In this document: positions 17,946 to 25,645 of the stretch, one piece after another | How positions within the stretch are numbered: position 1 is the stretch's first letter | Layout: each line of letters opens with the position of its first letter | Assembly (NCBI GenBank): GCA_027622555.1 | Contig: JAQBYJ010000027.1 | Coordinates: 1-59,372 of the forward strand | Length of the DNA stretch: 59,372 nt | Direction of reading: 5' to 3' | Source: Verrucomicrobiota bacterium | GTDB taxonomy: Bacteria > Verrucomicrobiota > Verrucomicrobiia > Opitutales > UBA2995 | Program-made: the position numbers and the translations under genes | The notes under the pieces: model-generated | What the model saw: the letters and a program-made list of their open reading frames with translations, nothing else | Told to the model about the DNA's origin: nothing | Databases searched by the model: none

Positions 17946-18140
17946 AGGTATTTGAGGTAAAAATTTAAAACTTCCTATACTATGGCCGTGTTACTAAAAC
18001 AAGTAAACTGAGATAACAACCCAAAGCGTTGCTGTGACAAAAGGAGTTTGATTATTTTTGGAGTTAAATGCTAAAGCATGACGGATTAGTGAATGGAGGT
18101 TAAATTTCAACTAAAGGACGTGCTTCAGAAATAATAATTT

Positions 18141-18728
18141 ATGGATTCAATTTCACCTGCGCATCCAATCGAGAAAGTAGTCCTACTCGATTCCCTGGGA
18201 AAACCCTGTGGCACCATTGAAAAATCGAGGGTCCACACGATGAATACTCCGCTTCATAGCGCGTTCTCGGTTTTCCTCTTTGACCGCAAGGGTAATATGC
18301 TAACTCAACAACGCGCGTTAACCAAAAATACCTGGCCCGGAATCTGGTCAAATACTTGTTGCGGTCACCCCGCCCCGGACGAACTTCATACTCAAGCCGC
18401 GAATCGAAGATTAAAAGAGGAGCTTGGACTCGAAGGAGTAGATCTGACCCTGGCCTTACCGAATTTCAGATACCAGGCAATTCATCAAGGTGTGATGGAA
18501 AATGAAATTTGCCCGGTCTTTATCGGTTTTATTCAACCGGAAATAATTATAATCCCCAACCCTCTGGAGGTGGAAGCAGTAAAATGGGTATCATGGATCG
18601 ATTTTTTTCAGGCCTGTGAAAATCCAATCAACACTCCATTCGAAGCATTTTCTCCCTGGTCGTTAATGGAAGGGAAACTACTACAAGCAACTCCATGGAT
18701 TACTCAATTGCTGAAAAAGTCGGCATAG
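18141..18728 (+). CDS. idi: Isopentenyl-diphosphate delta-isomerase, type I
   Basis: A 195-residue Nudix-fold enzyme interconverting IPP and DMAPP for isoprenoid synthesis in the cytoplasm. The active-site cysteine lies in NTCCGHP and the catalytic glutamate in MENEICPVF; the Nudix-like helix is ANRRLKEELGL. HSAFSVFLFDRKGNML and WPGIWSN are also family signatures. Length is normal for bacterial type I enzymes. The next gene starts 31 bases downstream and may be co-transcribed. Confidence 0.9.
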   Translation: MDSISPAHPIEKVVLLDSLGKPCGTIEKSRVHTMNTPLHSAFSVFLFDRKGNMLTQQRALTKNTWPGIWSNTCCGHPAPDELHTQAANRRLKEELGLEGVDLTLALPNFRYQAIHQGVMENEICPVFIGFIQPEIIIIPNPLEVEAVKWVSWIDFFQACENPINTPFEAFSPWSLMEGKLLQATPWITQLLKKSA

Positions 18729-18759
18729 CAATAAGAGAATCGATCGCAAAAGAATTTTC

Positions 18760-19299
18760 ATGCTTGAGATCATTTACCATGTCGCCTCTAGCCTGGATGG
18801 CTTCATTGCAGACAAGGATCTTCGAGTCGATTGGCTAAACGATTTTCATAGTTTCGATGACTCAGAAGTTTCAAAAGACTTCAATGCATTTCAAAAATCT
18901 TTCGACGCTATTATCCTGGGTGGTCACACCTATGACTTTGCTTTGGACTATGGTCAGTGGATGTCACCTAATACTCCAAGTTGGGTGTTCACAAGCCGGA
19001 ACCTCAAAGTGCTACATCCCTCAATTCAATTGACTCAGGAAACTCCTGAATTGGTTTGTAAGAAAATGGACGGGAAAGGCATCAAACGAGCCTGGCTTAT
19101 GGGCGGAGGAAAACTGGCAGCTTCCTTTTTCGACGCTGGTCTGATAAACATTTTACAAGTATCCATAGTACCCATTCTCCTGGGACAAGGAGTACCACTA
19201 CTTTCCAAGACAGAGAAAGAACCGATACTTACCCTCACTGAGAATAAACAATACGTTAATGGAATTATTAGAGTAACCTACCAGGTCAGATTTCGATAG
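18760..19299 (+). CDS. RibD C-terminal/DHFR-like reductase
   Basis: A 179-residue protein with the dihydrofolate-reductase-like fold of the RibD C-terminal family: IYHVASSLDGFIAD at the start, ILGGHTYDFAL in the middle, KRAWLMGGGKLAASFF and the closing ILLGQGVPLL. Such proteins are NADPH-dependent reductases of unknown specificity (YwjB/YyaP type) and do not replace true DHFR. Its last 22 bases overlap the 3' end of the convergent serine-hydrolase gene. Confidence 0.8.
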   Translation: MLEIIYHVASSLDGFIADKDLRVDWLNDFHSFDDSEVSKDFNAFQKSFDAIILGGHTYDFALDYGQWMSPNTPSWVFTSRNLKVLHPSIQLTQETPELVCKKMDGKGIKRAWLMGGGKLAASFFDAGLINILQVSIVPILLGQGVPLLSKTEKEPILTLTENKQYVNGIIRVTYQVRFR

Positions 19300-20447
19300 A
19301 TTGCCTGTTCGAATCCGAGCAAGATCGCAATACATGCCGCATCTGCGTAGGGGTCCACCTGCATAAGAAGTACAGCCGCGATCTCGTTTTTAGGATCGAT
19401 CCAGAAAAAGGTGTTTTGGATGCCGGACCAGCTTAAGCAGCCCTTCGGCCTCAAATCTGGCACCTCATCCACTGAGATTTGAAATCCGAGCCCGAACTTA
19501 TCGTTTCTTCCTCCTGCAGGAAACGGGCGCGACCGGTAGTTCATCGCACCGGGATCTTGAGGAAGGTTAATTTCACCGATTTGGTTTTGGGCCATGAGGC
19601 CGAAGGTAGCAGGTTTTATCAGTTGTGAATCATCTCCGGCAGTCACTTGCAAAAGCATCTGAAGGAACCTGGCGTAGTCACCCGCCCTTGAGATCAGGCC
19701 ATAATCGCCTCGAAGAATTACAGGAAGTTTTTCAGGGTTGGGCAGCTCTACTAAAGAAGCTTCTCTTCTTTCATGCGTAGTAACCAGCCGCTCGTATGCA
19801 CAATCAGGAAGCTCATAAAATGTGTTCTCCATTCCGAGAGGCTCAAAGATCCTTTCTTTAAAAAATCCATCTAAGCTTTTCCCTGAAATGGATTCGATTA
19901 CGCGGCCCAGGACATGCGTACTCGGACCGTAAAGAAATTCACTTCCAGGTTCGAACATCAAAGGCAGTTTGTGCTCACCTTTTCCGGTAAGCTCTTTTAA
20001 CAGTTCAACTGTTTCACTTTTAAATCCATAGCCGAATCCAGACCGATGACTAAGCAGATGACGGATGGTTATCTCTTTCTCTGCCGGCTTTGTTAAGAAG
20101 CTGGAACCTGAATCATTGAAGCTATCGAAAATCGGCCGATTTCCGTATACCGGAACATACCGGGATACAGGATCGTCCAGCCTCAACAAGCCCTCTTCGA
20201 AAAGCATCATCACAGCCACCGAAGTGACCGCCTTCGTCATCGAAAAGATTCGAAAAAAGCTATCCGGATCCATATCGATGTCCTTTGCTACGTTCTGCTT
20301 TCCGAATCCTTTGTGATAGAGGATGTCCCTCTTGTTACTGACTAGCGCAACCAGTCCTGGCGGTTCACCGTCTTCGGTGACTATATTAAAAAAAACATCC
20401 AGCTCACGGATTCCGTTTTTTGAAAACTCAGGAAGATTTGCGTGCAT
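19278..20447 (-). CDS. Serine hydrolase of the beta-lactamase (class C/EstB) family
   Basis: A 389-residue protein with the S-x-x-K nucleophile motif SMTK (Ser69, Lys72) following FRIF, the adjacent VAVMMLFEEGLLRLDDPVSRYVP helix, and a YGPSTHVLG segment in the position of the Tyr-x-Asn motif. The late LSWSGIQNTFFWIDP matches the third active-site region. There is no obvious signal peptide, so it is probably cytoplasmic. Family members are esterases or D-amino-peptidases; true beta-lactamase activity is not implied. Confidence 0.8.
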   Translation of the reverse strand: MHANLPEFSKNGIRELDVFFNIVTEDGEPPGLVALVSNKRDILYHKGFGKQNVAKDIDMDPDSFFRIFSMTKAVTSVAVMMLFEEGLLRLDDPVSRYVPVYGNRPIFDSFNDSGSSFLTKPAEKEITIRHLLSHRSGFGYGFKSETVELLKELTGKGEHKLPLMFEPGSEFLYGPSTHVLGRVIESISGKSLDGFFKERIFEPLGMENTFYELPDCAYERLVTTHERREASLVELPNPEKLPVILRGDYGLISRAGDYARFLQMLLQVTAGDDSQLIKPATFGLMAQNQIGEINLPQDPGAMNYRSRPFPAGGRNDKFGLGFQISVDEVPDLRPKGCLSWSGIQNTFFWIDPKNEIAAVLLMQVDPYADAACIAILLGFEQAIYRNLTW

Positions 20448-20554
20448 AGAAATTTTGTTAACAAAAATAATTGTGGATTAATCCAAAACAGTTGGAGCGA
20501 GAAATAACCAGGGCCAGTAAGGCCATCGCATCCAAGACCGGGTAACCTTTGATT

Positions 20555-21154
20555 TCAGAAAGTAATTAACAACCCAAAGAAGGTGATGGTTCCGGCCCCA
20601 ATCGCTACCCAACCCCAATTGCGGGTGTGTGAAATTTTCCACCAAAGATATAGCCCGGTTATTATCCAGATGAGAAATGCGATACAAACGATATCCACAA
20701 TAAATCCCCAGATCCATTGCATGGGATCGCCTTGCCCATACCCATGCCTGAAGTGGAGACGAAGCATAGCCTCAAAAAAAGAACCTTCGCGTTGTTCTGC
20801 AATGAGCATTTGGTCGGAGAAGCGGTAGGTCACTCGAACAGGTTTTAAAAAACGTTGACTGGTAATGAGCACACGTTGCGGATTTCTATTAACGCCCCAC
20901 TGAGCTGTAGAAATTCCTTCGTCCTTAAGTAACTCTTGAGCCCAGGAACGAAGTGCTTCCTGAGAATCTGGTATACTTGCCTGGTAATCCTTTTCCAACA
21001 ACTGAGTCCAGGCATCGGGTGGCGGACGCAGCTCACGAAAGGTTGGACCATGATTTAACATGAAGGTAGAGAACGCGTAGATAAAGATCCAGGGGACCAA
21101 AAACATGCCCAGATAAAGGTGGGTCCGACGAAAAATGAGGTTCATGCTTTTCAT
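20555..21154 (-). CDS. PepSY-associated membrane protein, second of a tandem pair
   Basis: A 199-residue protein starting at MKSMNLIFRRTHLYLG, 11 bases after the stop of its paralogue; an open frame upstream overlaps that neighbour and is not used. Three or four transmembrane helices are visible: residues about 14-32 (LGMFLVPWIFIYAFSTFML), then IWGFIVDIVCIAFLIWIITGLYLWW and a final GWVAIGAGTITFFGLLI. The paired RRxHLYL start and GLYLWWKI motif define PepSY-associated TM proteins, often linked to iron or flavin-based reduction at the membrane. The role here is unknown. Confidence 0.7.
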   Translation of the reverse strand: MKSMNLIFRRTHLYLGMFLVPWIFIYAFSTFMLNHGPTFRELRPPPDAWTQLLEKDYQASIPDSQEALRSWAQELLKDEGISTAQWGVNRNPQRVLITSQRFLKPVRVTYRFSDQMLIAEQREGSFFEAMLRLHFRHGYGQGDPMQWIWGFIVDIVCIAFLIWIITGLYLWWKISHTRNWGWVAIGAGTITFFGLLITF

Positions 21155-21165
21155 GGTTTCGTCAC

Positions 21166-21768
21166 CTACATGCCAAATATTAAAACACCAAACAGACCAA
21201 GACCACACAGAGCAGACACCGCGCCCCACATTCGCGAAGGCTTTATCGTCCACCACAACCAGACTCCAGAGGCGATCCAGAAAAGCATCGCCAAAGCGGT
21301 GACCTCAACTCCAAGTCCCCATAATTTCATCGATGCGTATTTTTGCTGAAACCCATGCCGAATGTGCATGCGCGTGAGCATGCTTGGCATATTAGCAACT
21401 TGTTTTTCAACCGTCACCCTTCCCTCCTTGGGATAATAAACCACCCGTTTCATCGCGTAGGTCGACTGCCGCATGATCGTAAACTCATCTCCTAGATTCC
21501 CACGAACAAAGTGTGAACCATCCATATCGAGATCCTGAAGGATTTGCTTGGATGCCTCCAGCGGAGTCACTTCGTCTCCAAAGGTAGACTTGTATTCAAA
21601 TTCTGCTTCCAGTTCGTATACGTTTAAATCCCCACCATACCAATCTCGAATCGTTCCAAAGTGATTAAAAACGAGCGAGCTGAGCGTATACATCAAGATC
21701 CAAGGCGTTAAAAACAACGCCAGGTACATGTGAATCCTCCGCACATAGCGGGTGAAATTGGAGGCCAT
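21166..21768 (-). CDS. PepSY-associated membrane protein, first of a tandem pair
   Basis: A 200-residue membrane protein with the same layout as its downstream paralogue: YVRRIHMYLALFLTPWILMYTLSSLVFNH, a periplasmic domain of about 100 residues, MHIRHGF before helix 2 (VEVTALAMLFWIASGVWLWWTI) and a last helix GAVSALCGLGLFGVLIFGM. Sequence similarity points to a local duplication with divergence. Conserved histidines in the first helix (IHMYL) and in RMHIRHGF could bind haem or metal. It is 41 bases downstream of the DUF5069 gene and likely in the same transcript. Confidence 0.7.
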   Translation of the reverse strand: MASNFTRYVRRIHMYLALFLTPWILMYTLSSLVFNHFGTIRDWYGGDLNVYELEAEFEYKSTFGDEVTPLEASKQILQDLDMDGSHFVRGNLGDEFTIMRQSTYAMKRVVYYPKEGRVTVEKQVANMPSMLTRMHIRHGFQQKYASMKLWGLGVEVTALAMLFWIASGVWLWWTIKPSRMWGAVSALCGLGLFGVLIFGM

Positions 21769-21809
21769 TAAATGAATTAGAAAGAAAAGACCCCGAGGAC
21801 CTGAATCAA

Positions 21810-22247
21810 CTAACCAGCAATCTCCTCTTTATGAAAGATGGCCCAATCGTCTAAATTGTTTAGATTCACAGCATCGCGGGCAGCGCAAGAATCGTCATTC
21901 AGGCCGGCACCGCCAAATATTTCAGCACGCGTTTCGTCGCTATGGATGTAGCCTTCAACTCCTGCATTGTGACCAGCGATGTTCGCGTCAGCTTTCATGT
22001 TTTCTTTCACCCACGCTTCGAATTGAACATAAGATGGTTTCTCAGAAGCAATATAAGCCAAAGTGGTTTCCTTATCCAGCCCAAGTGCATCCAAGGTCAT
22101 TTGATCATATCCTGCACCACAGGCAGGATACTCGGCGTGCAATTTTCCGGCAGCGCCCAATGAGGCTTTTTGCCAAAAACGAGGAAGGTGAAGAACTCCG
22201 AGTGGACCGGCTACTCCGGAACTGATGGTTGGAACGATATTGCTCAT
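21810..22247 (-). CDS. DUF5069 family protein
   Basis: A 145-residue soluble protein matching the pattern of DUF5069 proteins of Verrucomicrobiota (TISSGVAGPLGVLHLPRFWQK, CGAGYDQMTLDALGL, KPSYVQFEAWV). Function is unknown. It starts at an ATG facing the aromatic-degradation operon and probably heads a leftward unit with the two PepSY genes. Confidence 0.7.
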   Translation of the reverse strand: MSNIVPTISSGVAGPLGVLHLPRFWQKASLGAAGKLHAEYPACGAGYDQMTLDALGLDKETTLAYIASEKPSYVQFEAWVKENMKADANIAGHNAGVEGYIHSDETRAEIFGGAGLNDDSCAARDAVNLNNLDDWAIFHKEEIAG

Positions 22248-22569
22248 TTATTAATTTTATTGAGATTCTTGATTGAGTATCTCCAAGAACAAAAACCCAC
22301 CAAGTTCGGTAGGAATATTTATGTTTCGCCTGGGAGAAAATTAATTGATTCCTAATATATACTGAAATCTGAAGGCACCAAGAAAAATATTGGACAATCT
22401 CAGAGAAAATACACGTTTTCATTATTTTGTACATCAAAGGTGAGCCAGCGTTGACCTCAGACCTTAAGGAATTAAGAACAGACCCTTAAATCAGTCTCAC
22501 GCATAATTTTTGATTCTTAGGACCAAAGACCAAAAGCTCACATCGGCCGTCTAACAAGCGAGCTCTGGC
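22248..22569. other. Divergent intergenic region without a gene
   Basis: This AT-rich spacer separates the DUF5069 gene from the aromatic operon. No coding signal, tRNA or stable hairpin was recognised. It presumably holds the promoter of the DUF5069/PepSY unit; the only clear regulatory signal is the operator at its right border. Confidence 0.5.
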
Positions 22570-22593
22570 TTGACAATTAGTAACACGCGTTAC
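22570..22593 (+). promoter_or_regulatory. Promoter -35 box with MarR-type operator, rightward pca operon
   Basis: TTGACA at 22570-22575 is followed by ATTA and the palindrome GTAACACGCGTTAC (22580-22593), 12 bases before the esterase ATG. The identical TTGACAATTAGTAAC plus GTTAC arrangement occurs on the opposite strand upstream of marR (30013-30036). A repressor bound here would cover the -35/-10 spacer. The -10 box is poor (T-rich, near 22593-22600), so a transcript would have a very short or no leader. Confidence 0.7.
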
Positions 22594-22605
22594 CTTTTTA
22601 TTCTC

Positions 22606-23511
22606 ATGAAGACACCATCATTTGCCCTAGTGCTTTTAGTTGTTCTCCATATTTCATTAGCTGGCCAACGAAACAACGGTCCGGTCCTTCCAGAAGGCAC
22701 CCAAATTGATAAGGACATAGTATACGAAAGCGTGGGCGACCGGGAGCTACCGCTCGACCTTTACCGGCCAGCTGGATCAACCGGGCCATTGCCATTAGTT
22801 ATTTGGATCCATGGAGGCGGATGGAGAAATGGAAGCAAAAATGGAATCCAGGCTTGCAGTACTGTTTTAAAACACGGTTACGCATTGGCCTCAGTAGAAT
22901 ATCGTCTTAGTGGAGAGGCCATATTTCCTGCAGCCATTGAAGACTGCAAAGCCGCTGTAAGCTACCTCAGGCTCAACGCAAAAAAATATGGATTGGATCC
23001 AGATCGATTTGGCGTTTGGGGATCTTCCGCTGGAGGCCATCTTGTAGCGCTTCTCGGAGTCACTAACGATGTGAGCGATTTCGATACTCACTCGGTTACG
23101 AAAAAGGCCTCTCCAAAAGTTCAAGCGGTTTGCAACTGGTTTGGTCCTACCGACTTTTTACGAATGAACGATTTTGAAGGACGGATGAATCATAACGCTG
23201 CGGATAGTCCAGAATCTCTGTTTATAGGAGCATCCATACAAGATCATCCCGAAAAAACTCAAAAAGCGAATCCGATAACCTATGTGTCTCCAACCGATCC
23301 ACCCATGCTTTTGATGCATGGAAGTAAAGATGGATTGGTTGTCTATAATCAGAGCGAGCTTTTATATGCCGCGCTTCAAAAGGCTGGAGTCAAGTCGAGC
23401 CTCTACAAGGTCGTCAATGGCGACCATGGGTTTCGAGGATCGGACGAAAGTATGGAATCCCTGATTCAGCGTTCTATAGATTTCTTTGATAAAGAATTGA
23501 AAGGACTCTAA
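22606..23511 (+). CDS. Secreted BD-FAE-like alpha/beta-hydrolase heading the protocatechuate operon
   Basis: A 301-residue protein from the ATG at 22606 (a frame open from 22570 would include the operator and is rejected). A signal peptide ends near SLAG-QRN. The alpha/beta-hydrolase core has the oxyanion motif HGGGW, the nucleophile elbow GSSAGG, an acid in HGSKDGLV and the histidine in NGDHGF. This is the pattern of BD-FAE/feruloyl-esterase-like enzymes. As the first gene under the shared operator it may release hydroxybenzoate-type acids from esters outside the cytoplasm; that role is inferred from context. No clear Shine-Dalgarno sequence precedes it. Confidence 0.75.
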   Translation: MKTPSFALVLLVVLHISLAGQRNNGPVLPEGTQIDKDIVYESVGDRELPLDLYRPAGSTGPLPLVIWIHGGGWRNGSKNGIQACSTVLKHGYALASVEYRLSGEAIFPAAIEDCKAAVSYLRLNAKKYGLDPDRFGVWGSSAGGHLVALLGVTNDVSDFDTHSVTKKASPKVQAVCNWFGPTDFLRMNDFEGRMNHNAADSPESLFIGASIQDHPEKTQKANPITYVSPTDPPMLLMHGSKDGLVVYNQSELLYAALQKAGVKSSLYKVVNGDHGFRGSDESMESLIQRSIDFFDKELKGL

Positions 23512-23557
23512 ATCCAACCGCTGACGAGAGAAATTTTTAGTTAGTAACCAGTCCATA

Positions 23558-24901
23558 ATGTCGCAGTCCAATAAATATAAATACTCGTCCGAACATGTGA
23601 CTGAAATTTTCTCACCCCAGAATAAAGTCAGGGCGATGCTGAATTTCGAAGCGGCATTGGCCAAAGCTGAAGCGACTGCAGGCGTAATTCCTGAAGATGC
23701 AGCAGCAATCATTAGCAAATCCTGTGAGGAAGCGGTTTTCGACGCCGCAGACCTTGAAGCCAGAGGATCCCGCGCTGGAACCATGGTGATTCCCTTGGTT
23801 AAAGATTTAATTTCACACGTTCACGATAAATCACCAGAGGCGGCACGCTTTGTTCACTTCGGATCTACCAGTCAGGATGTTTTGGATACCGCTTTGGTCT
23901 TAAACCTCAAGGAAGCCATTTTCTATATAAACGCAGATCTTGAGCGTATGGAAAAGGCGTTCGCAAAACTGGCCCGAGAACATGCGGGAACACTACTTCT
24001 TGGCCGAACCTTACTTCAACCGGGATCACCCATTAGCTTTGGACTGAAGGCAGCCGGTTGGGCCTCAGCAGTACGACGTGGTCGGGAGCGCATAAACCAA
24101 TCTGGAGAAAACGCTTTGGTTCTACAATTTGGTGGGGCAGTAGGAACGTTGTCCACCCTTCACTCAAATGGATTGAAAGTCGGTAAAGCCTTATCAGCCG
24201 AATTAGGACTTCCTCTGCCCGACGCACCCTGGCACACGCACCGCGACCGTCTTGTCGGGTTTGCTTCCGCTTTAGCCATTCTTGTGGGGACCTTGGGGAA
24301 AATTGCCCGCGATATTTCACTCCATATGCAACGAGAAATTGGAGAACTTTCCGAGCCCATTGAAGAGGGACGAGGTGGATCATCTGCCATGCCGCATAAA
24401 CGAAACCCGGTAGGATGTATGCATGTGCTGTCTGCAGCAAATCGAGTCCCGGGATTATTGTCGTCCCTATTATCGGGCATGGTTCAGGAGCATGAACGCA
24501 GTATCGGAAACTGGTCGGCCGAATGGTCCACGTATCCGGATCTTATAAAGGAAGTGGCAAAAGCAAGCTCAGCGATATTGGAAGTCTCCGAAGGTTTGGA
24601 GGTAAATACCAAACAAATGCGGAAGAACCTGGATGAAACCCTGGAGATCGTTTTTTCCGAAGCACTCGCGGCAGCCCTCATTCCACACTTGGGTCGAAAA
24701 GAAGCGCAGCGACTGGTCGCGAATCTGTTGGATGAGGTAATCACTTCGAATAAACCATTATCACTCGTTGCTTCTGCAAATCCTTTCGTCTCCCAGGCAA
24801 TTAACTCGAAAGACTTGAAAAACGTATTTGATCCTAACAACGCTCTCGGTTCGACCAATGATTGGATCGAAAGACTTTTAGCTGGAGAAGCTAAGGATTA
24901 A
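23558..24901 (+). CDS. pcaB: 3-carboxy-cis,cis-muconate cycloisomerase
   Basis: A 447-residue fumarase/aspartase-superfamily enzyme. GSSAMPHKRNPVGC is the superfamily signature loop, FGSTSQDVLDTAL the first conserved region and LLLGRTLLQPGSPISFGLKAAGW the second, matching PcaB rather than adenylosuccinate lyase. It lactonises 3-carboxymuconate from protocatechuate cleavage to 4-carboxymuconolactone. It lies 46 bases after the esterase and 2 bases before the pcaD remnant. A TTAGTAACC half-operator lies at 23541-23549. Confidence 0.88.
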   Translation: MSQSNKYKYSSEHVTEIFSPQNKVRAMLNFEAALAKAEATAGVIPEDAAAIISKSCEEAVFDAADLEARGSRAGTMVIPLVKDLISHVHDKSPEAARFVHFGSTSQDVLDTALVLNLKEAIFYINADLERMEKAFAKLAREHAGTLLLGRTLLQPGSPISFGLKAAGWASAVRRGRERINQSGENALVLQFGGAVGTLSTLHSNGLKVGKALSAELGLPLPDAPWHTHRDRLVGFASALAILVGTLGKIARDISLHMQREIGELSEPIEEGRGGSSAMPHKRNPVGCMHVLSAANRVPGLLSSLLSGMVQEHERSIGNWSAEWSTYPDLIKEVAKASSAILEVSEGLEVNTKQMRKNLDETLEIVFSEALAAALIPHLGRKEAQRLVANLLDEVITSNKPLSLVASANPFVSQAINSKDLKNVFDPNNALGSTNDWIERLLAGEAKD

Positions 24902-24903
24902 TC

Positions 24904-25215
24904 ATGCCCTGTGCTACAGTATGCGATGGGACAAAATTCTACTACGAGCTGGAGGGCAACCCTTCGAATCCTGTTTTGATGTTTTCGAATTCTCTAGGGA
25001 CAACCCTCAACATGTGGGACAGACAATCGTCGACATTCCCAACTACTTTTCAGCTGCATCGCTATGACAGTCGTGGTCATGGAAAGTTAATAGTCAGCAA
25101 AATCTTGACCGCCGAATACGTGGAAATTGCCAATGCAGCTCATTTGTCGAATATCGAGCAGCCGGAACAGTTCAATGCTGCTCTCTCTGATTTCTTGGAA
25201 AGGAATACCCTATGA
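24904..25215 (+). pseudogene. pcaD: 3-oxoadipate enol-lactonase remnant with in-frame core deletion
   Basis: The 103-codon frame begins like PcaD (FYYELEGNPSNPVLMFSNSLGTTLNMWD, then HRYDSRGHG to residue 60) and then jumps to the PcaD C-terminus (AEYVEIANAAHLSNIEQPEQF). About 150 residues present in ordinary PcaD (around 260 residues) are missing, including the nucleophile serine elbow and the acid; only the catalytic histidine (His80) remains. The joint falls near 25084-25102 and keeps the frame, so the overlap with pcaC (ATGA) and translational coupling survive. The product should be inactive as a lactonase. An assembly collapse is an alternative. Confidence 0.75.
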
Positions 25216-25607
25216 ATAATGATGAAAATAAAACCGAGGCTTACATAAAAGGTGAAGCAATTCGCCGAAACGTTTTGGGTGATGAGCACGTCGACCGTGC
25301 TATCACAGGAACGAAGGAATTCAAAGGAGCATTCCAGGAATTCATCACCCGCTATGCCTGGGGCGAGATCTGGGATAGACCCGGGCTCGATAAAAAAACT
25401 CGCAGCCTTCTCACCCTTTCGATGCTGATCGCCTTAGGTCATGATTCGGAGTTTGAAATGCATATTCGAGCGGCGATTAACAACGGAGTAACCGTGGAGG
25501 AAATCAAAGAACTCCTTATGCATTCCGCCCTTTATTGCGGTCTACCTGCGGCCAATCATGGGTTCAAATTAGCCGAAGGAATTCTAAAAGAATTGGGGAA
25601 GCTTTAA
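25212..25607 (+). CDS. pcaC: 4-carboxymuconolactone decarboxylase
   Basis: A 131-residue protein of normal length for PcaC. It contains the FITRYAWGEIWDRPGLDKKTRSLLTLSMLIALG signature and EFEMHIRAAINNGVTVEEIKELLMHSALYCGLPAANH, holding the conserved Glu, Cys and His of the AhpD-like fold. It decarboxylates 4-carboxymuconolactone to 3-oxoadipate enol-lactone, the substrate of the damaged pcaD next door. The start overlaps the pcaD stop as ATGA. Confidence 0.9.
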   Translation: MNNDENKTEAYIKGEAIRRNVLGDEHVDRAITGTKEFKGAFQEFITRYAWGEIWDRPGLDKKTRSLLTLSMLIALGHDSEFEMHIRAAINNGVTVEEIKELLMHSALYCGLPAANHGFKLAEGILKELGKL

Positions 25608-25628
25608 CCCTAGGTCTGACCTGAAAGA

Positions 25629-25640
25629 GTAACTTGTTAC
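25629..25640 (+). promoter_or_regulatory. Possible degenerate MarR operator before pcaIJ
   Basis: GTAACTTGTTAC is a 12-base palindrome made of the same GTAAC/GTTAC half-sites as the two main operators, but with 2 instead of 4 central bases. It ends 5 bases before the pcaIJ ATG. No TTGACA is attached, and the half-site spacing differs, so binding is uncertain. Confidence 0.3.
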
Positions 25641-25645
25641 AGTAA

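Noticed and set aside
20478-20717. Separate small membrane protein frame at the end of the PepSY pair
   Set aside because: It overlaps the second PepSY gene in another frame and lacks a coherent fold.
22570-22605. Longer start for the secreted esterase
   Set aside because: The extension would translate the -35 box and operator and put polar residues before the signal peptide.
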